Program-made: the position numbers and the translations under genes
Notes under the pieces: model-generated
Seen by the model: the letters and a program-made list of their open reading frames with translations, nothing else
Databases searched by the model: none
What the model was told of the DNA's origin: nothing
Shown: positions 25,154 to 34,704 of the stretch, piece after piece
How positions within the stretch are numbered: position 1 is the stretch's first letter
How the letters are laid out: each line of letters begins with the position of its first letter
NCBI GenBank assembly: GCA_001303585.1
Contig: LJTT01000011.1
Coordinates: forward strand, 1 to 64,000
DNA: 64,000 nucleotides
Direction of reading: 5' to 3'
From: Betaproteobacteria bacterium SG8_41
GTDB lineage: Bacteria > Pseudomonadota > Gammaproteobacteria > Burkholderiales > SG8-41

Positions 25154-25675
25154 TTGACACCATTGAGCGAAAACCATTCACCCATCACCGCCTTTATCGC
25201 GCTCGGCAGCAATCTGGAAGATCCGGTCGCGCAGGTGCGCGCCGGCTTGGGCGCGCTGGCCGCCCTGCCGCAGACCCGGCTGATCGCCGCATCGTCACTC
25301 TACCGGAATCCGCCCGCGGGTTACCGGGACCAGCCTGACTTCGTGAACGCGGTGGCCCAGATCGAAACGCGTCTTGCGCCACGCGCGCTGCTGGACGCGT
25401 TGCTGGCGATAGAACGTGCGCATGGGCGTTTGCGCGATTTTCCCAACGCGCCGCGCACGCTTGATCTGGACATCTTGATCTACGGCGAGCAGGCGGTTTG
25501 CGAGAATGGACTGACGATTCCGCACCCGCGCATGCTCGAGCGCGCGTTCGTGCTCGTGCCCCTCGCCGAGATCGCGCCGGCAGCAGTGGTCCCGGGCGCG
25601 GGGACCGCGGCGCGACTTGCCGCGAAGGTGGATGCCACGGGCATGGTGAAGCTCTCCGGCGAGCGCGTGACATGA
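25154..25675 (+). CDS. folK: 2-amino-4-hydroxy-6-hydroxymethyldihydropteridine diphosphokinase
   Basis: 173 residues from TTG at 25154. It pyrophosphorylates the pterin in folate synthesis. The sequence shows ALGSNLEDPVAQVR, SSLYRNPPAG, NAVAQIETRLAPRALLDALLAIE and the signature RTLDLDILIYG with HPRMLERAFVLVPLAEIAP. The stop overlaps the start of the deoxynucleoside kinase (ATGA), indicating translational coupling; pcnB-folK-dnk-panB-panC is a recognised betaproteobacterial order. Confidence 0.95.
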   Translation: MTPLSENHSPITAFIALGSNLEDPVAQVRAGLGALAALPQTRLIAASSLYRNPPAGYRDQPDFVNAVAQIETRLAPRALLDALLAIERAHGRLRDFPNAPRTLDLDILIYGEQAVCENGLTIPHPRMLERAFVLVPLAEIAPAAVVPGAGTAARLAAKVDATGMVKLSGERVT

Positions 25676-26319
25676 CGCGCCTGCCCGACAAGTATCGTTA
25701 CATCGTTGTCGAGGGACCTATCGGCGCGGGCAAAACAAGCCTGGCGCGGGTAATGGCCGAACGCAGCGGCAGTTCGCTGCTGCTCGAGGAGCCGGACACT
25801 AATCCGTTTCTTCCCGGTTTCTATCAGGATCGCACCCGTTATGCGCTGCCCGCGCAGCTTTACTTTTTGTTCCAGCGCGCCAAACAGGTTCGCGCGCTCA
25901 ACCAAAGCGATTTGTTCACGAGCGTCACTATCGCCGACTTCATGCTGGAAAAGGACCCGCTATTTGCCGGCCTGACGCTGAGCGACGATGAGTTGACGCT
26001 CTATGACCAGGTCTACGCCAGCCTCAAGCCCCGGGCCCCGGCACCGGATCTCGTGATCTATCTGCAGGCTTCCCCGGAGACGCTGGTCGAGCGCGTGCGA
26101 CAGCGCGGCGTCGCGTACGAGCGCGGCATTCCCGACGAATACCTGGTGCGTCTCGCCGAGACCTATGCGCGTTTCTTTTATCAGTATGAGGCGGCGCCGG
26201 TGCTCACCGTCAACTCCGAAAACCTCAATTTTGTTGATCAGCCCGGCGATTTTGATTTATTGTTGGAGCGCATCCACGCAATGCGCGGTCCGCGCGAGTT
26301 CTTCAACCTCGGGAACTAG
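25672..26319 (+). CDS. Deoxynucleoside kinase (deoxyadenosine/deoxyguanosine type)
   Basis: 215 residues from the ATG at 25672; the longer ORF in the track runs through folK in another frame. The P-loop is GPIGAGKTSL near residue 16, followed by EEPDTNPFLPGFY, LYFLFQRAKQ, SVTIADFMLEKDPLFA and the arginine-rich lid RVRQRGVAYERGIPDEYL. It phosphorylates deoxynucleosides for salvage. The exact base preference cannot be read from the sequence. It overlaps folK by four bases and precedes panB. Confidence 0.9.
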   Translation: MTRLPDKYRYIVVEGPIGAGKTSLARVMAERSGSSLLLEEPDTNPFLPGFYQDRTRYALPAQLYFLFQRAKQVRALNQSDLFTSVTIADFMLEKDPLFAGLTLSDDELTLYDQVYASLKPRAPAPDLVIYLQASPETLVERVRQRGVAYERGIPDEYLVRLAETYARFFYQYEAAPVLTVNSENLNFVDQPGDFDLLLERIHAMRGPREFFNLGN

Positions 26320-26326
26320 TATTGAA

Positions 26327-26470
26327 CCGCCGAGACACTGAGATGCCGAGAGCGCCAGCCGCCATCGCACCGCGCGATGCGATTTAGGCAGCATTTCTCG
26401 GTATAATGCGTGCCCGCAAATCGTGCTCCGGTTCTAATCTCGTAATTCTCGGCGTCTCTGCGGTTAAAAG
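26327..26470. repeat. Inverted pair of period-8 arrays (CCGCCGAG type)
   Basis: CCGCCGAG, ACACTGAG, ATGCCGAG (26327-26350) face CTCGTAAT, TCTCGGCG, TCTCTGCG (26439-26462). The pair encloses a TATAAT box at 26402-26407 and the second arm ends 17 bases before panB. Confidence 0.65.
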
Positions 26471-26479
26471 AGGAAGCTC

Positions 26480-27271
26480 ATGCGAATCACGCTCAGCACG
26501 TTGCACAGGATGGCGCAGGAGGGCAATCGGATCGCGATGCTTACCTGCTATGACGCCAGCTTCGCCGGCCTGCTCGAAGCGGCGGGGGTCGAGTCCTTGT
26601 TGGTCGGTGATTCGCTCGGCAATGTGCTGCAAGGTCACGAGACAACGCTGCCGGTGACGCTGCGCGACATGGTGTATCACACGCAATGCGTCGCGCGCGG
26701 CTCCAAGCGCGCGTTCATCATCGGCGACATGCCGTTTGGCACGTTTCAGGCGGGGCCGCAGGACGCGTTTCGGAATGCCGCTGAAATCATGGCTGCCGGC
26801 GCGCATATGGTTAAGATCGAGGGCGGCGCTCCCATGCTCGAGACGACCGAGTATCTCGCCACGCGCGGTGTGCCGGTCTGCGGGCATCTCGGGCTCACGC
26901 CGCAGTCGGTCCATCAATTTGGGGGATACAAGGTCCAGGGACGCAGCGAGGGCGCGGCCGAACGTCTGCTGGAAGACGCAAAGCTGCAGGAGCGGGCGGG
27001 AGCGGGCATGATCGTTCTGGAGGCGGTTCCCGCTGCGCTGGCCCGCGAGATCACCGCCTCGGTGACGGTACCCACGATCGGTATCGGCGCGGGTGTAGAC
27101 TGTCACGGACAGGTCCTCGTGCTGCACGACATGCTCGACATTTTTCCAGGACGAAAGGCAAAGTTCGTCAAGAATTACATGCGTGCCGCCGGCTCAATTC
27201 AAGGGGCTGTCGAGTTGTACGTGAAGGAAGTGAAGGCGCGAACCTTCCCGGGTCCGGAGCACTCGTTCTGA
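26480..27271 (+). CDS. panB: 3-methyl-2-oxobutanoate hydroxymethyltransferase
   Basis: 263 residues. It adds a hydroxymethyl group from methylenetetrahydrofolate to ketoisovalerate, giving ketopantoate. Family blocks are [79 protein letters not shown] and the catalytic region [21 protein letters not shown] lies upstream of the ATG. A TATAAT box at 26402 gives a leader of about 65 bases that includes the second arm of an inverted repeat. panC follows; a ketopantoate-reductase-like gene is at 50052. Confidence 0.96.
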   Translation: MRITLSTLHRMAQEGNRIAMLTCYDASFAGLLEAAGVESLLVGDSLGNVLQGHETTLPVTLRDMVYHTQCVARGSKRAFIIGDMPFGTFQAGPQDAFRNAAEIMAAGAHMVKIEGGAPMLETTEYLATRGVPVCGHLGLTPQSVHQFGGYKVQGRSEGAAERLLEDAKLQERAGAGMIVLEAVPAALAREITASVTVPTIGIGAGVDCHGQVLVLHDMLDIFPGRKAKFVKNYMRAAGSIQGAVELYVKEVKARTFPGPEHSF

Positions 27272-27287
27272 AGAACGAGCGCTCAGC

Positions 27288-27336
27288 GTTCAAGGTTTAA
27301 AGTTCAAGGTTCCGTGGTCGAGGTTCAAGGCGCGGA
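27288..27336. repeat. Period-7 array (GTTCAAG type)
   Basis: GTTCAAG, GTTTAAA, GTTCAAG, GTTCCGT, GGTCGAG, GTTCAAG and GCGCGGA are seven consecutive units between panB and panC. Confidence 0.75.
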
Positions 27337-27389
27337 ACTTTATATTCAGCGTTCATCCAGGATTGCTCGAGACTCGAAACGGCTGTCGC

Positions 27390-28226
27390 ATGGACATCAT
27401 CTATTCTGTCTCGGAACTGCGCGAGCGGTTGCGGCGCGAGCCTGACAATGTCTTTGTGCCGACGATGGGCAACCTCCACGATGGGCATATCGATCTCATC
27501 CGCGTTGCCAAGCCGCGCGGGTCGTGCACCGTCGTCAGCATTTTCGTGAACCGCCTGCAGTTCGGGCCCCGGGAGGATTATGAGCGCTATCCGCGCACGC
27601 TCGAGACCGATTGCGCGCGCCTGAAGCAGGCAGGAGTCGACGTGGTGTTTGCGCCGGATGAGCGGGAAATCTATCCCGAGCCGCAGACGTACGTCGTCGA
27701 GCCTTCGGATTTGCAGCATATTCTGGAAGGCGCACACCGCCCAGGGCACTTTCGCGGCGTGGCGACCGTGGTGCTCAAGCTTTTCAATCTTGTCATGCCG
27801 CACTCGGCGATCTTCGGCAAGAAGGATTATCAGCAGTACCTGGTCCTGCGCGACATGGTGCGCCAGCTGGCGCTGCCGATCGAAATCATCCCGGCGGACA
27901 CAGTGAGAGCCCCCGACGGCCTGGCGCTGTCCTCGCGCAACGCGTATCTCTCTCCCGACGAGCGGCGCGAGGCGCCAAGGCTCTACCAGGTGCTGCGCGA
28001 ATCGCAAGACGATATAGCAGGTGGCGCGCGCGACTTCCAGCGCATCGAGTTGAACGGGATGTCCAAGCTCGCGGACGAGGGCTGGAAGCCGGACTACGTG
28101 GCGGTCCGGCGACAGGCGGACTTGCAGCCACCGGAGCCGGGTGATAGCGCGCTTGTGGTGCTGGCAGCCGCGCGGCTCGGCCGCACGCGGCTCATCGACA
28201 ACATCGAGGTGACGGCGCCGCACTAG
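27390..28226 (+). CDS. panC: Pantoate--beta-alanine ligase
   Basis: 278 residues from the ATG at 27390; the track start at 27363 is nine codons longer without a better site. It joins pantoate and beta-alanine with ATP to give pantothenate. The HIGH-like motif is PTMGNLHDGH (GALH in most relatives), followed by FVNRLQFGP, the block KLFNLVMPHSAIFGKKDYQQ and the KMSKS-like segment LALSSRNAYLS. panB lies just upstream, separated by a heptamer array. Together they supply the substrate for the CoaBC step whose gene is broken at 12.1 kb. Confidence 0.95.
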   Translation: MDIIYSVSELRERLRREPDNVFVPTMGNLHDGHIDLIRVAKPRGSCTVVSIFVNRLQFGPREDYERYPRTLETDCARLKQAGVDVVFAPDEREIYPEPQTYVVEPSDLQHILEGAHRPGHFRGVATVVLKLFNLVMPHSAIFGKKDYQQYLVLRDMVRQLALPIEIIPADTVRAPDGLALSSRNAYLSPDERREAPRLYQVLRESQDDIAGGARDFQRIELNGMSKLADEGWKPDYVAVRRQADLQPPEPGDSALVVLAAARLGRTRLIDNIEVTAPH

Positions 28227-28294
28227 CGGCAGGCCGCTGTTCCGGGTTCCAAGTTAAGAGCAGGGAACTTCGCGTTCGCGAGTCGTCCAACTTC

Positions 28295-28381
28295 ACTCGA
28301 AACTCGAAACTCGAAACTCGAAACTCGAAACTCGAAACTCGAAACTCGAAACTCGAAACTCGAAACTCGAAACTCGAAACT
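28295..28381. repeat. Twelve perfect copies of the heptamer ACTCGAA
   Basis: Twelve identical units run from 28295 to 28378 with a three-base remainder, ending six bases before the tRNA-Leu 3' end. Degenerate period-7 units (GTTCCGG, GTTCCAA, GTTAAGA) precede it from 28239. Perfect identity implies recent expansion. Confidence 0.95.
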
Positions 28382-28387
28382 TATTGG

Positions 28388-28475
28388 TGGTGCCGGGAGC
28401 GAGAGTCGAACTCGCACGCCTTTTGAGGGCGCGGGATTTTGAGTCCCGTGCGTCTACCAATTCCGCCATCCCGGC
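28388..28475 (-). tRNA. tRNA-Leu (anticodon CAA)
   Basis: 88 bases including an encoded CCA end. The acceptor stem is GCCGGGA/TCCCGGC, the D arm GGCGGAATTGGTAGACGC, and the anticodon stem CGGGA-CTCAAAA-TCCCG gives CAA for UUG codons. A long variable arm (CGCCCTCAAAAGGCG) and the T arm GCGAGTTCGACTCTCGC follow, as expected for a class II leucine tRNA. Confidence 0.96.
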
Positions 28476-28503
28476 AGGAATGCGGGAATTATCCCGCATT
28501 CCT
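28476..28503. other. Perfect 11-bp hairpin abutting the tRNA-Leu 5' end
   Basis: AGGAATGCGGG and CCCGCATTCCT flank the loop AATTAT. It directly adjoins the mature 5' end of the tRNA and contains the tRNA -10 box, so it covers the promoter and the start of the precursor. Confidence 0.7.
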
Positions 28504-28516
28504 GTATCGCCAACAA
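28488..28516 (-). promoter_or_regulatory. Sigma-70 promoter of tRNA-Leu
   Basis: On the minus strand TTGTTG (28516-28511), a 17-base spacer and GATAAT (28493-28488). Transcription would begin about 5 bases before the mature tRNA. Confidence 0.75.
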
Positions 28517-28550
28517 TTCAGCGAGAGGGTGAGTCGAAGCGGGTTCTCCG

Positions 28551-28578
28551 TCACCCATCACTCATCACCCATCACGCC
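28551..28578 (+). repeat. Period-7 array (TCACCCA type)
   Basis: TCACCCA, TCACTCA, TCACCCA and TCACGCC end three bases before the TATAAT box of queA. Confidence 0.7.
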
Positions 28579-28594
28579 TCTTATAATCGAGGCG

Positions 28595-29626
28595 ATGCGT
28601 CTCGATGATTTTGACTACGAGCTGCCACAGGAGCTGATCGCACAGACGCCGCCCGCTGAGCGCGGTGCGGGTCGCTTGCTGCACGTCGATGGGAGGACGG
28701 GGGCATTCACGGATCGGCAGTTTCGGGACATCCTCGGGCTGGTCGGGCCCGATGACGTACTGGTGTTTAACGACACCCGCGTCATCAAGGCGCGGCTCCG
28801 GGGCCGCAAGGCGACGGGGGGGCGCGTCGAGGTCATAATCGAGCGCATTCTCGGACCCGCGGAGGTGCTTGCGCAGATCGGCTCGAACCGTCCGCCCCGC
28901 GCCGGCACTACGCTTGTGCTGGCGGATGCGCTCGCCGTTACAGTGCTCGGCCGCGATCGGGAGTTCTTTCATCTGCGCTTCGAGGACTGCTCGGATATCT
29001 TTGCCTTGCTGGAGCGCCACGGGAGCGTGCCATTACCGCTTTACATCACGCGCCCGTCCGACGCGGCCGATGCCGAGCGCTACCAGACGGTCTACTCACG
29101 ATCGCCAGGTGCGGTTGCGGCCCCGACGGCCGGGCTGCATTTTGATACCGAGGTGATGCGCCTGTTGCAGGAGCGCGGCACCAGGCTGGCCTATCTTACG
29201 CTGCATGTTGGCGCCGGCACGTTCCAACCGGTGCGGTCGCAGGACCTGTCGCAGCATGTCATGCACAGCGAATGGTATGAAGTGCCGCAGGCCAGTGTCG
29301 AGGCAATCACCGCCGCCCGCGAGCGGGGTGGTCGCGTGCTCGCGATCGGCACAACAACGTTGCGGGCATTGGAGAGCGCCGCGGCAACCGGGACGCTCAC
29401 CGCGGGGCTGGGCGAGACGCGGCTGTTCATCCTGCCGGGGTTCCGGTTCAGGGTCGTCGAGCGGCTGCTGACGAATTTTCACTTGCCGAGGTCGACACTG
29501 CTCATGCTGGTTTCAGCTTTCGGCGGCATGGATAATATCCGCAGGGCTTACCGCCACGCGATCGACCAACGCTACCGCTTCTACAGCTACGGCGACGCGA
29601 TGCTGATCGAAAGGCAAGATCTCTAG
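28595..29626 (+). CDS. queA: S-adenosylmethionine:tRNA ribosyltransferase-isomerase
   Basis: 343 residues from the ATG at 28595 ([17 protein letters not shown]); the track start is upstream of the tRNA-facing spacer and is wrong. The enzyme transfers the ribosyl part of SAM to preQ1 in tRNA, making epoxyqueuosine. Diagnostic blocks are [57 protein letters not shown] and [24 protein letters not shown] box (28582-28587) lies only seven bases from the ATG, so the message would be nearly leaderless. tgt, which acts one step earlier, follows. Confidence 0.95.
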   Translation: MRLDDFDYELPQELIAQTPPAERGAGRLLHVDGRTGAFTDRQFRDILGLVGPDDVLVFNDTRVIKARLRGRKATGGRVEVIIERILGPAEVLAQIGSNRPPRAGTTLVLADALAVTVLGRDREFFHLRFEDCSDIFALLERHGSVPLPLYITRPSDAADAERYQTVYSRSPGAVAAPTAGLHFDTEVMRLLQERGTRLAYLTLHVGAGTFQPVRSQDLSQHVMHSEWYEVPQASVEAITAARERGGRVLAIGTTTLRALESAAATGTLTAGLGETRLFILPGFRFRVVERLLTNFHLPRSTLLMLVSAFGGMDNIRRAYRHAIDQRYRFYSYGDAMLIERQDL

Positions 29627-29851
29627 CCGCCGATGCACGCCGATCACAGTTCAGCGGCGAATCCGCAGGGCTCGGGGAAAGCGAGCACGATCGGCAAAGC
29701 GAAGCTCTGACTAAAGCGCCGCAGAGTAACCGGGGGCGGGATGCACTACAGGAGGAACATGGCAAAAAGTGCCGCAAACAGCAACTCGCGGATGAGCGCG
29801 AGTGAGACCACACGCGCGGAATACGCGCCCCGATCGCAAGGTGTTGCCTGA

Positions 29852-31015
<1,164 letters not shown>

Positions 31016-31071
31016 AGTTCAACATTTTTCGGGGCGCGACAGCGCCATTTTGAGAGACGGAGACGCGCGAT

Positions 31072-31407
31072 ATGTGGATGTTGATCAATTCGGCGTGGGC
31101 CCAGGGGTCCGGAGCAGCCGCTCCGGGCGGCGGCTTGGAAAGCATGCTGCTGATCGTGTTGATGTTCGTGGTGCTCTATTTCCTCATGATCCGTCCCCAG
31201 ATGAAGCGCGCGAAAGAGCACAAGCAGCTGATCGAGGCGCTGCAAAAGGGCGATGAGGTCATTACTGCAGGCGGCGTGGTCGGGCGCATCAGCAAGGTCG
31301 GCGAGGGCTACCTCACGCTCGAAGTTGCCGAGAACGTGGAAATCCACGTCCAGCGCCCCTCGGTGCAGCTGGTGCTGCCAAAAGGCACCATCAAGGGCCT
31401 CGAGTGA
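31072..31407 (+). CDS. yajC: Preprotein translocase subunit YajC
   Basis: 111 residues. One membrane segment (MLLIVLMFVVLYFLMIRP) is followed by QMKRAKEHKQLIEALQKGDEVITAGGVVGRI and a C-terminal beta region, typical of YajC. It associates with SecDF and the SecYEG channel in the inner membrane. The short hydrophilic start with a glycine-rich stretch is normal. It is the first gene of yajC-secD-secF. Confidence 0.96.
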   Translation: MWMLINSAWAQGSGAAAPGGGLESMLLIVLMFVVLYFLMIRPQMKRAKEHKQLIEALQKGDEVITAGGVVGRISKVGEGYLTLEVAENVEIHVQRPSVQLVLPKGTIKGLE

Positions 31408-31477
31408 CTGCTCGGCCGCAAATTGCAGATCGCGAGCCGTAGATCGATGAGCTTCTGCGTGCGAGAAGGCGGTCCTG

Positions 31478-31512
31478 CGATTCACGATTCACGAGTCATG
31501 ATTCACGGCTTC
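31478..31512 (+). repeat. Period-7 array (CGATTCA type) ahead of secD
   Basis: CGATTCA, CGATTCA, CGAGTCA, TGATTCA and CGGCTTC end two bases before the secD ATG. The unit is the same as in the array before the radical SAM gene at 3470. Confidence 0.75.
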
Positions 31513-31514
31513 AA

Positions 31515-33374
31515 ATGAACCGCTACCCCCCATGGAAATACGCGATCATCGCGGCAGCGATGGTGCTGGGTTTCTTTTTTACCCTGCCGAATTTTTTTGG
31601 CGAGGTGCCGGCGGTGCAGGTCTCGCCGCTGCGCGCGACGCTCAAAGCCGACACCGCCCTCATGAGCCGGGTCGAGCAGATCCTAGGAAAGGGCGGATTC
31701 AAGCCGGACGCGGTGTTTCTCGACCCGCAGAGCGTCAAGGCGCGCTTCGCTGACACTGATACCCAGATCCGCGCGAAGGACGTGCTGCAGTCCCAGCTCG
31801 GCGAGGACTACATCGTTGCGTTGAACCTGCTGTCGAACAGCCCGGATTGGCTCACTGCCATCGGGGCGCTGCCGATGTATCTGGGCCTCGACTTGCGCGG
31901 CGGGGTTCACTTCCTGCTTCAGGTGGATATGCGGGCGGCGCTTGCCAAGAAGGTCGAGTCGCTCGCCAGCGATATCCGCAGCGGGTTGCGCGAGAAGCGC
32001 ATTCAGTACACTGGTATCGCTCGCACGGGCCAGACGCTGACGATCCGGTTCCGCGATGCGGCCACGCTGGAGCGGGCGATCGCCGAGCTCACCCGCACCG
32101 TCACCGATCTCGCGCTCAAAGGCGAGGAGACGGCGGACGGTTACCGGATCATTGCGACCTTGAAACCGGACGCGCAGCGCCGCACGCGGGATTTCGCCCT
32201 GCAGCAGAACATCACCACGCTGCGCAACCGCGTTAATGAGCTCGGGGTGGCCGAGCCCATCATTCAGCAGCAGGGTGCCGACCGCGTGGTGGTGCAGCTG
32301 CCCGGCGTGCAGGACACTGCCAAGGCCAAGGACATCCTTGGCCGCACCGCCACGCTCGAGGTGCGCATGGTGGCGGAAGAACACTCCGACCCTGCAACGC
32401 TGCAGGCTGCCGTGGCCGGCCAGGTGCCGTTTGGCGACGAGCTCTACTACGAGCGCGGCGGGGTTCCGATCCTCGTCAGAAAACAGGTCGTCCTCACCGG
32501 CGATCGAATCAACGACGCTCAACCCGGGTTCGATCAGCAGACCAACGAACCGGCGGTGCACATTACTCTCGATGGCGTGGGTGCACGCATCTTTCAGCAA
32601 GTCACCCGGGAAAACGTGGGCAAGCGCATGGCCATTCTGCTCTTTGAAAAGGGCAAGGGAGAGGTTGTCACGGCGCCGGTGATCCGCTCTGAAATTGGCG
32701 GTGGGCGGGTGCAGATCAGCGGCCGGATGAACACGCAGGAGGCGCGAGACATCGCGCTGCTTCTGCGGGCGGGCGCGCTGGCTGCGCCGATGGAGATCAT
32801 CGAGGAGCGCACTGTGGGTCCCTCGCTCGGCGCTGAGAATATCCGCGTCGGCTTCCGTTCCACTTGGTACGGGTTCGGTGTGCTGACCGTGTTCATGATC
32901 GCCTACTACATGCTGTTCGGCGTTTTCTCGGTTATTGCGCTGGCGTCCAACGTGCTCTTCCTCGTCGCGCTGCTTTCTTTGCTCCAGGCTACGCTAACGC
33001 TGCCTGGAATGGCGGGTATCGCGCTTACGCTTGGCATGGCGATCGATGCCAACGTGCTGATCAACGAGCGCATACGTGAGGAGCTGCGTGCCGGCAACAC
33101 GCCACAGGCCGCCATCCACTCGGGCTACGACCGCGCCTGGGGCACGATTCTGGATTCGAACATCACGACGCTGATCGCGGGGCTCGCCCTGTTCGCGTTC
33201 GGCAGCGGGCCGGTCAAGGGTTTCGCGGTGGTGCTGTGTCTCGGGATCCTTACCTCGATCTTCAGCGCCGTGGTGGTGTCCCGCGGCATGGTGAATCTCT
33301 ATTACGGCAGCCGTCGCCGACTCGAGGGTGTCTCGATCGGCCAGGTGTGGAAGCCGGCGGCCCAGGGGAAATAG
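31515..33374 (+). CDS. secD: Protein translocase subunit SecD
   Basis: 619 residues. SecD with SecF uses the proton gradient to pull exported proteins through SecYEG. An N-terminal membrane segment (AIIAAAMVLGFFFTLPNFF) is followed by a large periplasmic part with LGLDLRGGVHFLLQVD and the P1 head, and a C-terminal domain of five membrane segments with VLTVFMIAYYMLFG and GMAIDANVLINERIREEL. Length is standard for Proteobacteria. No Shine-Dalgarno is visible because a heptamer array occupies the site. Confidence 0.96.
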   Translation: MNRYPPWKYAIIAAAMVLGFFFTLPNFFGEVPAVQVSPLRATLKADTALMSRVEQILGKGGFKPDAVFLDPQSVKARFADTDTQIRAKDVLQSQLGEDYIVALNLLSNSPDWLTAIGALPMYLGLDLRGGVHFLLQVDMRAALAKKVESLASDIRSGLREKRIQYTGIARTGQTLTIRFRDAATLERAIAELTRTVTDLALKGEETADGYRIIATLKPDAQRRTRDFALQQNITTLRNRVNELGVAEPIIQQQGADRVVVQLPGVQDTAKAKDILGRTATLEVRMVAEEHSDPATLQAAVAGQVPFGDELYYERGGVPILVRKQVVLTGDRINDAQPGFDQQTNEPAVHITLDGVGARIFQQVTRENVGKRMAILLFEKGKGEVVTAPVIRSEIGGGRVQISGRMNTQEARDIALLLRAGALAAPMEIIEERTVGPSLGAENIRVGFRSTWYGFGVLTVFMIAYYMLFGVFSVIALASNVLFLVALLSLLQATLTLPGMAGIALTLGMAIDANVLINERIREELRAGNTPQAAIHSGYDRAWGTILDSNITTLIAGLALFAFGSGPVKGFAVVLCLGILTSIFSAVVVSRGMVNLYYGSRRRLEGVSIGQVWKPAAQGK

Positions 33375-33383
33375 GAGAGCGCC

Positions 33384-34331
33384 ATGGAATGGTTCCGGAT
33401 CTCGCGCGACATCCCGTTCATGCGCCATGCGCGGATCTTCAACATAATTTCGATCATCACATTCGCCGTTGCCGTGGGCTCGCTCTCGATACGAGGACTC
33501 AATCTCGGCGTTGATTTCACGGGCGGCACGGTGATGGAAGTGGCCTACGCCGACGCCGCTGACCTCGGCAAGATCCGCGAATCTGCTGCCCGGCTGGGAT
33601 TCAGCGACGCATCGGTGCAGAATTTCGGGACCTCGCGCGACGTCCTGATCCGGCTGCCGGTGAAGCCAGGGGTTACGAGCGCCCAGCTCTCCGAGCGCGT
33701 TATGGACGAGCTGAGGAAAGACGACCCCAAGGTCGAGATGCGCCGCGTCGAATTCGTCGGGCCGCAGGTGGGCAAGGAGTTGTTCGAGAACGGGGCGCTC
33801 GCGCTGCTCTTCGTGTCGATCGGGATCGTGCTCTACCTGTGGCTGCGCTTCGAATGGAAGTTCGGGGTTGCCGCCATCGTCGCCAATCTTCACGACGTGA
33901 TTATCATCGTCGGCATATTTTCACTTTTTCAGTGGGAGTTCTCGCTGCCGGTCCTCGCCGCGGTGCTGGCGATCCTCGGCTACTCGGTCAACGAGTCGGT
34001 GGTCGTGTTCGACCGCGTGCGCGAGACTTTCCGAAATCGCAGGATGCGCAGTCTTGCAGTTCCGCAGGTCATCGACCACGCGATCACGCGCACGATGTCG
34101 CGCACCATCATCACGCATGGATCGACGCAGATCATGGTGTGCTCAATGCTGGTCTTCGGAGGAGAGGCGCTGTTCTACTTTGCGCTGGCGCTCACGATCG
34201 GCATTCTCTTCGGTATTTACTCCTCGGTGCTGGTCGCAAGCCCGATCGTCATGTACCTCGGGGTGTCACGCGAAGATCTTGCCAAACCCGAGCCTGTGAG
34301 AAAAGCCGACGAGACCGGAGCGGTTGTCTAG
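33384..34331 (+). CDS. secF: Protein translocase subunit SecF
   Basis: 315 residues. The partner of SecD, nine bases downstream, with six membrane segments. Family blocks are LGVDFTGGTVMEV near the start, FVGPQVGKELFENGALALLF, GYSVNESVVVFDRVRETFR and TRTMSRTIITHGSTQIMV. The TAG stop is part of a CTAG target duplication made by the element inserted at 34332; the stop codon was thus kept intact. Confidence 0.96.
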   Translation: MEWFRISRDIPFMRHARIFNIISIITFAVAVGSLSIRGLNLGVDFTGGTVMEVAYADAADLGKIRESAARLGFSDASVQNFGTSRDVLIRLPVKPGVTSAQLSERVMDELRKDDPKVEMRRVEFVGPQVGKELFENGALALLFVSIGIVLYLWLRFEWKFGVAAIVANLHDVIIIVGIFSLFQWEFSLPVLAAVLAILGYSVNESVVVFDRVRETFRNRRMRSLAVPQVIDHAITRTMSRTIITHGSTQIMVCSMLVFGGEALFYFALALTIGILFGIYSSVLVASPIVMYLGVSREDLAKPEPVRKADETGAVV

Positions 34332-34692
34332 TGTGCTGTCCCGCACGCGACCAGCGAAAGTCCTCGCGATAATCGGCGGCGCGCCTAAGCGAGGAGCAGG
34401 GGCCCCTGGTCTTGGGGATGCGACCGAGCAGGCGCGTGTGAGTCCCGCGTTCAATGGCGCTCTGATGTCCCGCTCCGGGGGCGCATCCAAGCACACACCG
34501 CTTGGAACCTGCTCCGACCTGCGCGGGACGCTTTGTCGAACATCTCCGCCAGGTGTCCAGCCCGGCTCTGGTTTGCTCCGCGACTGGCGCCGATTTCGCG
34601 GGACTTTCAACGCAGACGGCGTAAAGAACGCAGCAAACTCACTCGGCGTTTGCTTCCGACTTGTGCGCGGTGTTTACGGGACAGCACGCTAG
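34328..34692. mobile_element. MITE-like element inserted at the secF stop codon, CTAG duplication
   Basis: Ends TGTGCTGTCCCG (34332) and CGGGACAGCACG (to 34688) are inverted repeats matching at 11 of 12 bases, flanked by CTAG at 34328-34331 and 34689-34692. The 357-bp interior has further inverted segments (GCGACCAGCGAAAGTCC against the right half GGGACTTTC) but no transposase. The open frame 34324-34692 running through it is not supported as a gene. Removal of the element and one CTAG would place dedA about 13 bases behind secF. Confidence 0.75.
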
Positions 34693-34704
34693 CACGGACC
34701 GCTC

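Noticed and set aside
27297-28223. 308-residue minus-strand frame
   Set aside because: Shadow of panC, which has complete family motifs on the plus strand.
28295-28381. Possible CRISPR array
   Set aside because: Units are seven bases long and directly adjoining with no spacers; no cas genes are near.
29759-29851. 30-residue frame after an AGGAGG sequence between queA and tgt
   Set aside because: The AGGAGG is only three bases from the ATG, the peptide has no hydrophobic or conserved feature, and no promoter is visible. A short hydrophobic frame on the opposite strand (ELLFAALFAMFLL) was also noted but has no start signal.
34324-34692. 122-residue frame after secF
   Set aside because: It lies completely within the MITE-like element, has no ribosome binding site and no recognisable domain.
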